From assembly GCF_900156125.1 (NCBI RefSeq), contig NZ_FTLX01000003.1, positions 372,001 to 436,000 of the forward strand: 64,000 nucleotides of DNA. Direction: 5' to 3'. This document shows, one piece after another, positions 1 through 8,014 of this stretch. The stretch comes from Domibacillus enclensis (GTDB lineage Bacteria; Bacillota; Bacilli; Bacillales; Domibacillaceae). Every line of letters starts with the position of its first letter. Positions within the stretch are counted from its first letter, which is position 1. The notes below the pieces were generated by a model, which saw only the letters and a list, made by a program, of their open reading frames with translations, was not told the origin of the DNA and did not search any database. The position numbers and the translations under genes were made by a program.

Positions 1-73
1 TCGCCACAATCGCCCCAGAAATCGCAAAGGCAATGGTTCCGATGACGGTAAAGATGTCCCACGTAATGTCCAT
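1..73 (-). CDS. TRIC-type (UPF0126/YvgT-like) cation channel family protein, N-terminal part
   Basis: Only the first 24 codons are inside the window; the gene runs off the left edge. It starts MDITWDIFTVIGTIAFAISG, the hydrophobic first helix with the GTIAFAISGA pattern typical of trimeric intracellular cation channel (TRIC/UPF0126) membrane proteins. A GAAGG ribosome-binding site lies just upstream on the minus strand. A small CCGAA/TTCGG hairpin lies in the divergent gap (about 95-112). Family assignment rests on this short stretch only. Confidence 0.6.
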   Translation of the reverse strand, partial: MDITWDIFTVIGTIAFAISGAIVA

Positions 74-214
74 CACGAACCTTCTTTCATCCGAAATGTT
101 TAATGTTCGGCTATTATTATAAACCATTGCCTGCCTAACGGCTACTTTTTCTTTTAAGAAAACCGGTCTTTTGCTATGATAAGAACGAGTGATAAGGAAA
201 GTAGGAACAAATTT

Positions 215-1486
215 ATGACAAGCATGTTTGACTTATTAAAAAACGGCCCGATGATTCGGGAAAAAGCGGACCTGGCCGAAGCGAAAATCGCCGAAGTCCA
301 CCAAGAAATCGATGGAATGGCTGAGTACAACCAGTTTCGTGTGCTGCAAAGCTTTCAGAAAAACCAGGTCAGCGATTTTCATTTCACCCCGTCAACCGGC
401 TATGGATACGATGATGCCGGCAGGGAAACGCTAGAAAGCGTATACGCCGATGTGCTGGGCGGTGAGCGTGCCCTCGTTCGTTCGCAAATCATTTCCGGCA
501 CACATGCGATTACCATCTCATTGTTCGGCATTTTGCGTCCGGGTGACGAGCTTTTGTACATTACAGGAAAGCCGTATGATACATTAGATGAAATTATCGG
601 CATAAGTGGACCATCAAATGGGTCGCTGCGTGAATTTAACATTTCCTATAAGCATGTAGACTTAACCGACCAGGGAAAACCAGATTTTGACCAGATTCGC
701 CAAAGCATCAATGAAAAAACGAAAATGGTGGCGATTCAGCGTTCAAAAGGATACGCCGTCCGTCCGTCGTTTACAATAGAAGAAATTCGGGAAATGATTA
801 CGGTCGTGAAGGAAATAAAGCCGGATGCGGTTGTGTTCGTGGATAACTGCTACGGTGAATTTGTTGAGCGGGAAGAGCCGCTTCACGCCGGTGCGGATTT
901 AATCGCCGGATCATTAATTAAAAACCCGGGCGGCGGCATCGCCAAAACAGGCGGCTACATCGCAGGGAAAAAGGAATTTGTTGAAAGCTGTTCGTACCGT
1001 ATGACGTCACCTGGCATTGGCGCTGAAGCGGGGGCGAGTCTTTACAGCCTGCAGGAAATGTACCAGGGCTTGTTTTTGGCCCCTCATGTTGTGGCGCAAA
1101 GTGTAAAAGGCGCGGTGTTTACCGCGGCGATGCTGGAGCAGTTCGGCATGAAAACAACGCCTGCCTGGAATGCGCCGCGTACGGATTTAATTCAAGCTGT
1201 TCAGTTTGATGACCGCGAGAAAATGGTCGCTTTTTGTCAGGCTATTCAATTTGCATCGCCGGTCAACTCACACGTGACGCCGCAGCCTGCTTATATGCCA
1301 GGCTATGAGGACGATGTCATTATGGCCGCTGGAACATTTATTCAAGGGGCAAGCATCGAATTAACAGCAGATGGCCCGCTTCGCCCGCCATACGCAGCAT
1401 ACGTACAAGGCGGACTCACGTATGCACATGTGAAGATAGCGATTGCCAGTGCGCTGGATTATTTAATCGAATCCAAAAAAATCTGA
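215..1486 (+). CDS. ynbB: Methionine gamma-lyase family PLP enzyme (YnbB / aluminium-resistance type)
   Basis: Cys/Met-metabolism fold, PLP-dependent, about 423 residues, the usual size for YnbB. Family hallmarks seen: SDFHFxPSTGYGYDD near residue 55, LRPGDELLYITGKPYDT, and the probable Schiff-base lysine in GSLIKNPGGG. The start at 215 (MTSMFDLLKNG) is preferred over an in-frame ATG at 176, because homologues begin MF-x-L-K-x-G and an AGGA site precedes it; 224 is also possible. It lies directly upstream of glnR-glnA, the same order as in Bacillus subtilis. The true substrate in Bacillus is uncertain. Confidence 0.88.
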   Translation: MTSMFDLLKNGPMIREKADLAEAKIAEVHQEIDGMAEYNQFRVLQSFQKNQVSDFHFTPSTGYGYDDAGRETLESVYADVLGGERALVRSQIISGTHAITISLFGILRPGDELLYITGKPYDTLDEIIGISGPSNGSLREFNISYKHVDLTDQGKPDFDQIRQSINEKTKMVAIQRSKGYAVRPSFTIEEIREMITVVKEIKPDAVVFVDNCYGEFVEREEPLHAGADLIAGSLIKNPGGGIAKTGGYIAGKKEFVESCSYRMTSPGIGAEAGASLYSLQEMYQGLFLAPHVVAQSVKGAVFTAAMLEQFGMKTTPAWNAPRTDLIQAVQFDDREKMVAFCQAIQFASPVNSHVTPQPAYMPGYEDDVIMAAGTFIQGASIELTADGPLRPPYAAYVQGGLTYAHVKIAIASALDYLIESKKI

Positions 1487-1513
1487 CAACCTTTTAAACT
1501 ATAAATAAATTTG

Positions 1514-1530
1514 TGTGATAAAAGGTTACA
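1514..1530 (+). promoter_or_regulatory. GlnR operator 1 upstream of glnRA
   Basis: TGTGA-N7-TTACA, an exact fit to the GlnR/TnrA consensus TGTNA-N7-TNACA. It lies upstream of the -35 hexamer, 23 bp centre to centre from the second box. Confidence 0.88.
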
Positions 1531-1535
1531 CCGTG

Positions 1536-1564
1536 TTGACAAATGAAATAACATGATTTATAGT
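1536..1564 (+). promoter_or_regulatory. Sigma-A promoter of glnRA with overlapping GlnR operator 2
   Basis: TTGACA (1536-1541), 17-bp spacer, TATAGT (1559-1564). A second GlnR-type box, TGACA-N7-TAACA (1537-1553, one mismatch to consensus), covers the -35 and spacer. Binding there would block RNA polymerase, matching the known autorepression of glnRA. Confidence 0.88.
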
Positions 1565-1598
1565 AAATGTATCAGATGATGAAAGAGGAGGGGAAAAC

Positions 1599-1994
1599 AT
1601 GAGCAGCCAAATACGCCGGACGATGCCGCTTTTTCCAATGGGAACAGTGATGAAACTAACCGATTTATCCGCGAGGCAAATTCGCTATTATGAGCAGCAT
1701 CATTTAATTACCCCGGATCGTTCTGATGGAAACCGGCGTCTCTATTCATTGAACGACATTGACCGTCTGCTTGAAGTGAAAGACCTTCTTGACCAGGGCA
1801 TCAATATGGCCGGGATTAAAAAAATCCTGCTGAAGGATGATTCGCAGGAACTTGAATTAGAAACAAAAGATAGTGGCGTAAAATCGAAAAAAGAGTTCAC
1901 CGATGAAGAGCTTCGCAAGCTTCTCCGCAAAGAGTTAATCAATGCGGGACGCTTCAACCGCGCTTCGGGAATGGACCGGCGGTTTTTTCACTAA
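1599..1994 (+). CDS. glnR: MerR-type nitrogen regulator GlnR
   Basis: 131 residues, close to the 135 of B. subtilis GlnR. The N-terminal MerR winged helix carries LSARQIRYYEQHHLI at about 23-37, followed by GNRRLYSLNDIDRLLEVKDLLDQG. The C-terminal tail, RKELINAGRFNR about 15 residues from the end, is the segment that senses feedback-inhibited glutamine synthetase in the family. A GAGGAGG site precedes the ATG. It is the first gene of a glnR-glnA operon and represses its own promoter through the two boxes upstream. Confidence 0.96.
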   Translation: MSSQIRRTMPLFPMGTVMKLTDLSARQIRYYEQHHLITPDRSDGNRRLYSLNDIDRLLEVKDLLDQGINMAGIKKILLKDDSQELELETKDSGVKSKKEFTDEELRKLLRKELINAGRFNRASGMDRRFFH

Positions 1995-2040
1995 TCTTTT
2001 GCATACAAGGTTTACATATTTGAGGAGGAATGGATAACAA

Positions 2041-3375
2041 ATGGGTAAGTACACACGTGAAGACATTCAGCGATTAGCAAAAGAACAAGACGTAAAATAC
2101 ATTCGTCTACAGTTCACAGACATTCTTGGCACAATCAAAAACGTAGAGATCCCCGTGAGCCAGCTTGATAAAGCGCTCGACAACAAAATGATGTTCGATG
2201 GCTCTTCAATCGAAGGTTTCGTCCGCATTGAAGAATCAGACATGAACTTGTACCCGGATCTTGACACTTGGGTTGTTTTCCCTTGGACTGCTGAAAAAGG
2301 GAAAGTGGCACGTCTTATCTGCGATATCTACACTCCTGAAGGCGATCCGTTCCCAGGCGACCCGCGTGCAAACTTGAAACGCGTGCTTGGCGAAATGAAA
2401 GAGCTAGGCTTCACAGATTTCAATCTTGGACCTGAGCCGGAATTCTTCTTGTTCAAGCTAGATGAAAAAGGCGAGCCGACACTTGAGCTAAACGATAACG
2501 GCGGATACTTCGACCTTGCGCCAACAGACCTTGGCGAAAACTGCCGTCGCGATATCGTTCTTGAGCTTGAAGAAATGGGCTTTGAAATCGAAGCATCTCA
2601 CCATGAAGTAGCGCCAGGACAACACGAAATCGACTTTAAATATGCAGATGCGATCACAGCTTGTGACAACATCCAAACATTTAAGCTTGTTGTTAAAACA
2701 ATTGCACGCAAGCACGGCTTGCACGCGACATTCATGCCAAAACCATTGTTCGGCGTAAACGGCTCTGGTATGCACATGAACTTGTCTCTATTCAAAGACG
2801 GCAAAAACTCGTTCTTTGATGAAAGCGGCGAATTGAAACTAAGCGAAACAGCGTACCAGTTTATTGCCGGTACAGTGAAAAACGCAGAAGCGTTCACAGC
2901 GATCTGTAACCCAACAGTAAACTCATACAAGCGCCTAGTTCCTGGCTACGAAGCACCTTGCTACGTTGCATGGTCTGGCCAAAACCGCAGCCCGCTAATC
3001 CGTATCCCGGCTTCACGCGGCATGAGCACACGTGTAGAAGTTCGTTCCGTTGACCCGGCTGCGAACCCATACCTTGCAATGGCTGTACTTCTAGCTGCAG
3101 GTCTTGACGGAATCAAGAACGAAATGGCTCCGCCAGCACCAGTAGACCGCAACATCTATGCAATGGACAAAGACGAGCGCGAAGCAGAAGGCGTACGCGA
3201 TCTTCCATCCAACCTGTCACTTGCACTTGACGTCTTGAAGAAAAACGAGACAATCAAAAACGCACTTGGCGAGCACATTCTTGAGCACTTCATTGAGGCG
3301 AAAGAAATCGAATGGGATATGTTCCGCACACAAGTTCACCCTTGGGAGCGCGAGCAATACATGTCAATGTACTAA
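2041..3375 (+). CDS. glnA: Glutamine synthetase type I-alpha
   Basis: 444 residues, full length. It makes glutamine from glutamate, ammonia and ATP. Signatures seen: [13 protein letters not shown] near 50-62, containing the arginine used for feedback control in Bacillus [11 protein letters not shown] at about 130; [12 protein letters not shown] at about 187-198; [12 protein letters not shown] at about 235; and [13 protein letters not shown] at about 315. Strong GAGGAGG site. It also acts as the nitrogen sensor partner of GlnR. Codon use is biased as for a highly expressed gene, and a strong terminator follows. Confidence 0.98.
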   Translation: MGKYTREDIQRLAKEQDVKYIRLQFTDILGTIKNVEIPVSQLDKALDNKMMFDGSSIEGFVRIEESDMNLYPDLDTWVVFPWTAEKGKVARLICDIYTPEGDPFPGDPRANLKRVLGEMKELGFTDFNLGPEPEFFLFKLDEKGEPTLELNDNGGYFDLAPTDLGENCRRDIVLELEEMGFEIEASHHEVAPGQHEIDFKYADAITACDNIQTFKLVVKTIARKHGLHATFMPKPLFGVNGSGMHMNLSLFKDGKNSFFDESGELKLSETAYQFIAGTVKNAEAFTAICNPTVNSYKRLVPGYEAPCYVAWSGQNRSPLIRIPASRGMSTRVEVRSVDPAANPYLAMAVLLAAGLDGIKNEMAPPAPVDRNIYAMDKDEREAEGVRDLPSNLSLALDVLKKNETIKNALGEHILEHFIEAKEIEWDMFRTQVHPWEREQYMSMY

Positions 3376-3382
3376 GAAACTC

Positions 3383-3418
3383 AACCCCTTGAGCCGTATG
3401 GCTTCAAGGGGTTTTTTC
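3383..3418 (+). terminator. Rho-independent terminator of glnRA
   Basis: Stem AACCCCTTG-AGCC / GGCTTCAAGGGGTT around a GTAT loop, with one bulge, followed by a T run. Confidence 0.92.
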
Positions 3419-3485
3419 TTTTACCACGAAAACAGTGCTCGTGGTAACCTTTTTTAATAGTTACCACATTTTAACCACGGAATTT

Positions 3486-3800
3486 TTACGATTCCTCTAA
3501 TTGCTGCATATAGCTATCAAATCGATCCAATGATCTTGACTCCATCTTCTTTGAAACGTGGGCATATACGTCGGCAGTAATCTGCATAGAGCCATGACCA
3601 AGTCGTTCTTGAACCATCTTCATATCTGCGCCGGCTTCTAGTAGCATAACTGCATGAGTATGGTGACTCGAATGTATAGGAAGTTTTGGTCCAAACCTCT
3701 TTTTTAGGCAGCTATTGAATGCATTGAATAATGTGGACTTCGGAATTGGGTTCCATCACCACGGCACAACACTAAATCTAATTCATGGGCATACATGGGC
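3486..3800 (-). pseudogene. Tyrosine recombinase/integrase, C-terminal remnant
   Basis: Read on the minus strand this gives LPIHSSHHTHAVMLLEAG, then MKMVQERLGHGSMQITADVY and AHVSKKMESRS, then a stop at 3486. This is the C-terminal catalytic part of a phage-type integrase: H-x-x-H, the LGH motif and the nucleophile tyrosine in VYAHV. Upstream the frame shifts near 3751-3757 (DLVLCRGDGT in one frame, PIPKSTLFNAFNSC in another) and the N-terminal half is missing. It sits about 70 bp past the glnA terminator, so it marks an old integration event. Confidence 0.85.
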
Positions 3801-4203
3801 ATACAGCTCATCCTATTACAACCGTTGATTATGAGGTGGTCTTCAAGTGGCATGATCGATTAAACCCTAAGCAACAAAATAAGGGGGTAAAACCTTTATG
3901 CATCGTAGGAGAATTATTAGGTACAGTCTATTCGTTCTGGTAGTTGTAACCATCAATACTTCATGAACAATTATTGCTTAGATTTTTTTAACAGTTTTCG
4001 CTAAAAATCGTCTGACGGTGCTTAATGAAGCCCGGCACATAAAAGTAAAAGGCAAAATAGTTTGGTTGCCACTCCCTTTAGAACTTTGAATTGAGGAGAA
4101 GGAATATTGATTATCCTAGATGAGCTACTTTATGATGATCAGTTCTTCTGGGTGTTTCTTGACAGCGAGGACAAAACATATTTTTCCTTCTGAACATCCC
4201 TTT
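3801..4203. other. Degenerate intergenic DNA with short gene scraps
   Basis: No intact gene is seen. A plus-strand open stretch ending about 3960 reads ...VVFKWHDRLNPKQQNKGVKP, then LCIVGELLGTVYSFW before a stop. It is reminiscent of the C-terminus of an IS110-type transposase, but not convincingly. A second stretch (about 4005-4087) reads NRLTVLNEARHIKVKGKIVW and stops soon after. A TTG-started 28-codon frame near 4106 has a GAGG site but no recognisable match. The region looks like decayed mobile DNA continuous with the integrase remnant. Confidence 0.4.
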
Positions 4204-4971
4204 TTATGACCTTTTTATATTTACATTCGCCAAAGATATGTTAAGCAAGACGAAAAGCAGACAAGTCAGAATGCTAAAATAATTTATATCCTGAAGCGAC
4301 AGTAGTTTGTTTTCTGCTACATTTAATATTCCTCCTGGTGAAAGCTGAAAAAAGATATGGTTAAATCCTTTTATTATGATAAAGAATATAGATAATAAAA
4401 TCGTTGTGATCGCTATAATGATTGGACTTTTAAAGAAGGTGCTTATTAGTATAGTCAGGCTTACAATATATAAAATCCAAAGACTGTATAAAACTAAGAA
4501 GAACAGAAAACTAGTAAAAGAGAAAGAATCGAATAAAAGGTTAGTATAAAAATAAGAAATTAATGCTCCGATTGATATACTAAACATACTAATGAGCCAG
4601 TGGCTTGTCAGCTTGGATAGGAGGTAGGATCGTACGGAAACAGGTCGAGTCAAAATAAAATCCTGTATGCCATTATTTCGATCGGCAGCGATTAACCCCA
4701 TAAAACTAATGACTAGAATGACAAGGCCTATTTGACTAAATTGTCCGGATACGGTTGATAAAAGCACTTCAGCAGATGATGGGGTTGTTCTGTTTGGGTC
4801 TATTGTTATTCCATCAGCGCCACCAGCATGTTCAAGTATGACATCCATATATTTGTGGATTAAAGGCTGTGTAACTCCTAGAATCACAAAAAATATAGTG
4901 AGCCAGATAAATTTAAAATCCTTAAGAGCTTCTAATAATTCTGCCTGCATTAACGTTTGAAGGTTTTTCAT
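4204..4971 (-). CDS. ABC-2 type transporter permease (YxlG-like)
   Basis: 255 residues. A cytoplasmic start is followed by about six hydrophobic segments (around 18-38, 75-95, 115-140, 148-170, 175-200 and 225-250), as in ABC-2 permeases. It overlaps the upstream ATPase gene by 4 nt (4968-4971), so the two are translationally coupled. With the PLDc_N-like small membrane protein upstream it repeats the yxlE-yxlF-yxlG order of the B. subtilis sigY operon, although no sigma factor is present here. Substrate unknown. Confidence 0.8.
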   Translation of the reverse strand: MKNLQTLMQAELLEALKDFKFIWLTIFFVILGVTQPLIHKYMDVILEHAGGADGITIDPNRTTPSSAEVLLSTVSGQFSQIGLVILVISFMGLIAADRNNGIQDFILTRPVSVRSYLLSKLTSHWLISMFSISIGALISYFYTNLLFDSFSFTSFLFFLVLYSLWILYIVSLTILISTFFKSPIIIAITTILLSIFFIIIKGFNHIFFQLSPGGILNVAENKLLSLQDINYFSILTCLLFVLLNISLANVNIKRS

Positions 4972-5859
4972 GTATCCGATACCATCTCTAGAAAAATCTC
5001 TTCTATCTCTTTTTTATAAAATCGAATAGAGACAATATCTACACCTTTTTGTGAAAAGTCAGCAACAACCTCTGTTAGATCCAGTTTTTTAGTTCCTGTT
5101 AAGAGAAAAGTGTTTTTTGAAATGCGTTCCATTTCTTTTATTTCTGAATTTGTTAACGGTTCCTTTATACTTTCTGCGTTCTCAATTTCAACAATGATTC
5201 TTTTTCTATCTGATTCGTTATTTTCATTGTCAATATCACCCACTATTGTTCCTTTCCGTATAATAATGTATCGATCACAAAATGTGGCGGCATCGTCTAA
5301 AATATGAGTTGATAGGAGGATGGTCGCTCTTTTTTTTAATCGGGCAATCAACTTTTTCACTTCGTTTCGGCCAATGGGATCTAGCGCAGAAACAGGTTCA
5401 TCTAAAATGAGCAATAGCGGTTGATGCAAAATTGCCTGGGCAATTCCAAGTCTTTGTTTCATCCCACCTGATAACTGCTCAACCTTATCATTTTTTCTGT
5501 CCTTGAGACCAACCTCTTCCAAAACCTTTGTCGTATTTTCCTTCAAAAATGTACGATCTAATCCAGATAATTTACCAAAGAAAAGAAGCGATTCTTCACA
5601 GGTCATCCATGGCTTAAAGTCTGTGTATTGTGATAAATAGCCAATATGCCTTTTGTGCTGAATGATCGCTTTGGAATTGAACATAATTTCTCCTTCTTCA
5701 GGATGAAGGATTCCTGTCATGCATTTGATCAGCGTCGTTTTGCCCGCCCCGTTCGGTCCTAATAAGCCGACACATTCACCTTTTGAAATTGAAAAAAGAA
5801 ACATTATTTAATATTTTTCTTTTCTTTATGGTCTTATGAAGCTCCGTGACTGTGATCAT
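4968..5859 (-). pseudogene. ABC transporter ATP-binding protein (YxlF-like), frameshifted near its N-terminus
   Basis: Downstream of the break the ATPase is intact: Walker A GPNGAGKTT, Q-loop YLSQY, signature LSGGMKQR, Walker B LLILDEP and the H-loop STH. The natural start is ATG at 5859, overlapping the end of the small membrane-protein gene, with a GGAGG site upstream. It reads MITVTELHKTIKKRKILNNV then SF, after which the frame is lost in a run of six T (plus-strand A6 at 5792-5797). Removing one T restores SFSISKGECVGLLGPNGAG. An internal ATG at 5804 could give a protein lacking the first two strands. Sequencing error or genuine decay are both possible. Confidence 0.8.
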
Positions 5860-6085
5860 TTTTAATAATCCTCCTTCCAATAACTAAATACAAGATGGGT
5901 CCGAATGATTGCACGAGAATAATAACGATTAACCAAATAAAAGGTGCGACGATCAAGCTTCTTCTCTTAAACCAATCGAACAAGGCAACGCCTACCAGCA
6001 AGACATTAAAAATAATGACGGGCAGGACAAAAGGCAGAATTTCAGCCCAATTCATTTCTAGTAGTGCCGTAATGTCTGTATTCAT
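5834..6085 (-). CDS. PLDc_N-type small membrane protein (YxlE-like)
   Basis: 83 residues with two hydrophobic helices (about 14-34 and 42-66) and the VGVALFDWFKRR / FGPILYLVIGRR pattern of the phospholipase D N-terminal (PLDc_N) membrane domain found in YxlE. The ATG at 6085 is chosen because AAAGGAGA lies 8 bp upstream; an in-frame ATG at 6103 has no such site. It is first in a three-gene operon with the ABC ATPase and permease, whose ATPase start lies inside its 3' end. It probably modulates the exporter or a regulator; the role is unproven. Confidence 0.75.
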   Translation of the reverse strand: MNTDITALLEMNWAEILPFVLPVIIFNVLLVGVALFDWFKRRSLIVAPFIWLIVIILVQSFGPILYLVIGRRIIKNDHSHGAS

Positions 6086-6108
6086 CGTTATATCTCCTTT
6101 CATGATAT

Positions 6109-6132
6109 ATTATCATTATCGATAATGATAAT
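6109..6132. promoter_or_regulatory. 24-bp perfect palindrome between divergent operon and regulator
   Basis: ATTATCATTATC followed immediately by its exact reverse complement GATAATGATAAT. It lies 23 bp before the small membrane-protein ATG on one side and 91 bp before the HTH gene on the other. It is built of four GATAAT-type hexamers arranged outward, unlike a classical Fur box where they face inward. Likely the operator of the divergent regulator. Confidence 0.7.
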
Positions 6133-6223
6133 TGAAAAGTCAACTAAATAATAAAATTTTGGTAAAGTAGAGGAAAGAATATATAATAGCTAACTAAGAA
6201 GAAAGAAAAAGGGGATAAACGAA

Positions 6224-6742
6224 ATGGAGTTTGATTTATTTAAAAATCAAGTCAGGTTTAAAATAGCCTTAGAGTTAATAGATCATGATGAAGGGTTATC
6301 GATCATGCAGCTGAATAAATTACTGAAGGACGTATCACAAGCAACGTTATACAGGCATGTAAATTCAATGGTTGAGGATGACTTACTAAAAATTGTTGGA
6401 ATGAATCGTATTGGAAAAGTCGAAGAGAAACTGTATGCGTTGAATACTCAAGGGTACAAAATCAGTGAAGAAGAGTGGTATTCTGCATCATATAGCGAAA
6501 AAATAAAATTTGTCACCTACTTTTTCATGTATATTTTACAAAATTATAAAAACTATCATGAAAGCAGTACCGCGGATCACTTCCAAGACCAATCGACATT
6601 CTCTTTAGTAAAAATGAATTTAACAAATGATTCATTTAACGATTTCCAATCAGAGCTGCGTACGCTTTTAGAAAAATACTACAATGAAGAAGACTCAGAA
6701 GAAGGTAAAGATCGCACGATTTCATTGATCATTATTCCATGA
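6224..6742 (+). CDS. Winged-helix transcriptional regulator of the divergent ABC operon
   Basis: 172 residues. The N-terminal 80 residues form an ArsR/HTH_20-like winged helix: MQLNKLLKDVSQATLYRHVN as the recognition region at about 27-46, then a wing ending VEEKLYALNTQGYK. The C-terminal part (about 90-170) is helical and acidic and would dimerise. It is divergent from the exporter genes across a perfect 24-bp palindrome, so it most likely controls them and itself. GGGG-rich ribosome site 10 bp upstream. The effector is not evident. Confidence 0.7.
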   Translation: MEFDLFKNQVRFKIALELIDHDEGLSIMQLNKLLKDVSQATLYRHVNSMVEDDLLKIVGMNRIGKVEEKLYALNTQGYKISEEEWYSASYSEKIKFVTYFFMYILQNYKNYHESSTADHFQDQSTFSLVKMNLTNDSFNDFQSELRTLLEKYYNEEDSEEGKDRTISLIIIP

Positions 6743-6850
6743 GTATCTTTCAAGAGTTAAACGTCACCAGGGAAATTTCTCGTGTTTAATTCGAGCTTGG
6801 TTATCGTGTCGTTTTAAATTGAAAACCTTCCATGTAACGGAAGACTCCAT

Positions 6851-6889
6851 AAAAAACCGCTATCCTTAATTAAAGGGTAGCGGCTTTTT
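6851..6889 (+). terminator. Rho-independent terminator
   Basis: AAAAACCGCTATCCTT / AAAGGGTAGCGGCTTTTT stem with an AATT loop and T tail, downstream of the HTH gene. A-rich on the 5' side, so possibly bidirectional. Confidence 0.85.
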
Positions 6890-6943
6890 AAATTGATTTT
6901 CGCCTTGTTATCACACTTTTTATTTAAGTTTCGTTAACTGATG

Positions 6944-6998
6944 TTGACTATTCAGTTGAACTGTATTATATTGTTATTAAGTTCAACTATATAGTCAA
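6944..6998 (+). promoter_or_regulatory. padR promoter within a long imperfect inverted repeat
   Basis: Left arm TTGACTATTCAGTTGAACT (6944-6962) and right arm AGTTCAACTATATAGTCAA (6980-6998) pair in 17 of 19 positions. The left arm begins with a -35 like TTGACT, and TATATT follows after 17 bp. A third half-site, AACTGAAT, ends at 7005. This is typical of PadR self-repression, where the regulator covers its own promoter. Confidence 0.72.
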
Positions 6999-7018
6999 AC
7001 TGAATAGAGGCTGAGAGT

Positions 7019-7336
7019 ATGAAACATAAGTTATTGCCATTGTCTGAAACGATGCATTATATTTTATTAGCTCTGCGTGAGCCACTTCACGGCTATGCGG
7101 TTATGCAGAAAATCGAAGAAATAAGCAACGGGACTGTCATTTTAGCGGCAGGTACGTTATATGGTGCCATTGAAAATTTGAATAAGCACGGCTGGATTGA
7201 GCCTGTTGGAGAGTCAGGCCGGAGAAAAGTGTATATGGTAACGGCGGAAGGAAAAACCATTTTGAAAAAGGAACAAAGCAGGTTATTGCATATTTTATCC
7301 CTTTATGAAGGAAGTGAATCGAATGAAGAAATGTAA
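7019..7336 (+). CDS. PadR family transcriptional regulator
   Basis: 105 residues, PadR subfamily-2 length. The winged helix shows the family pattern LREPLHGYAVMQKIEEISNG, AAGTLYGAIENLNKHGWIEP and RRKVYMVTAEGK. The C-terminal helix (about 83-100) is the dimerisation helix. The gene overlaps the next one (DUF2812) by 14 nt. PadR-DUF2812 pairs are common in Firmicutes, and the DUF2812 membrane protein is presumed to be the regulated partner. The promoter is embedded in a large inverted repeat consistent with autorepression. Confidence 0.93.
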   Translation: MKHKLLPLSETMHYILLALREPLHGYAVMQKIEEISNGTVILAAGTLYGAIENLNKHGWIEPVGESGRRKVYMVTAEGKTILKKEQSRLLHILSLYEGSESNEEM

Positions 7337-7892
7337 GCTGTTTTTTGATATCGAAAAAGAGGAGCAATGGCTGAACGAACAATTGCAAAAAGGCTATCGC
7401 TGTACCCATATTAGCGGATTAGGCATTTATACGTTCGAAAAAACCGATAAGAGAAATGTCATGCGGCTGGATTATCAAGACTATTTATCGAAGAAAAAAC
7501 GCGATAATTACAAAGTGTTATATGAAGACTTCGGCTGGAACCATATAAAAGGCTCCTGGCCTGGTGGAATTCACTATTGGCAAAAAGAAGATGGGGAACA
7601 AAATGACATTTTTTCAGATCGCCAATCGAGAAATAATTATTATAAAAGATTGATGGGGTATTCATCCGGTTTATCGATCGTGTTGTTGCTTTTCTCTTAT
7701 ATGCTTTTCAAAGATTCAGGTGTGTATGCAACGGAAGGTCTTTGGAGCATGGAAGGTGTTCTGTTTTGGAAAGCCTTTTTGTTTGAAACACCCTTTGCTC
7801 TTTTGAAGCTCATCCCCGTATGTATGGCTGTTTTCTATGGTGTCAGTTACTACAAAGCCTATCAAAAGTATTCAATGTTAAAAGAAAAATAA
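7323..7892 (+). CDS. DUF2812 domain-containing membrane protein
   Basis: 189 residues. The N-terminal cytoplasmic DUF2812 domain (about 1-100) shows the typical KKCKLFFDIEKEEQWLNEQL, GYRCTHISGLGIYTFEK and DFGWNHIKGSWPGGIHYWQK. Two membrane helices follow (about 115-135 and 158-180). The start at 7323 is chosen for its GAAGGAAG site; an in-frame ATG at 7305 lies inside padR without one. Translationally coupled to the PadR gene. Molecular function of the family is unknown. Confidence 0.88.
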   Translation: MKKCKLFFDIEKEEQWLNEQLQKGYRCTHISGLGIYTFEKTDKRNVMRLDYQDYLSKKKRDNYKVLYEDFGWNHIKGSWPGGIHYWQKEDGEQNDIFSDRQSRNNYYKRLMGYSSGLSIVLLLFSYMLFKDSGVYATEGLWSMEGVLFWKAFLFETPFALLKLIPVCMAVFYGVSYYKAYQKYSMLKEK

Positions 7893-8014
7893 CGTTGATC
7901 ACTACTGTTTTGGTAAGTAGCTTTAAATGGATTCAGTACTGTTTTTGTCCTGTTGCTTCGACTACAATGTATAGAGAATCATTTACATAAACGTTTAGAA
8001 ACGGAGGATTTTGA

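Noticed and set aside
4106-4192. 28-codon TTG-started frame with a GAGG site
   Set aside because: No recognisable family and located in decayed DNA; too weak to call a gene.
5792-5797. Programmed -1 frameshift site (T-TTT-TTC) in the ABC ATPase
   Set aside because: The downstream frame needs +1 (removal of one T), not -1, so the heptamer does not give the right product.
6109-6132. Fur box
   Set aside because: Hexamers are oriented outward from the centre, not in the F-F-x-R arrangement, and no iron-uptake genes flank it.
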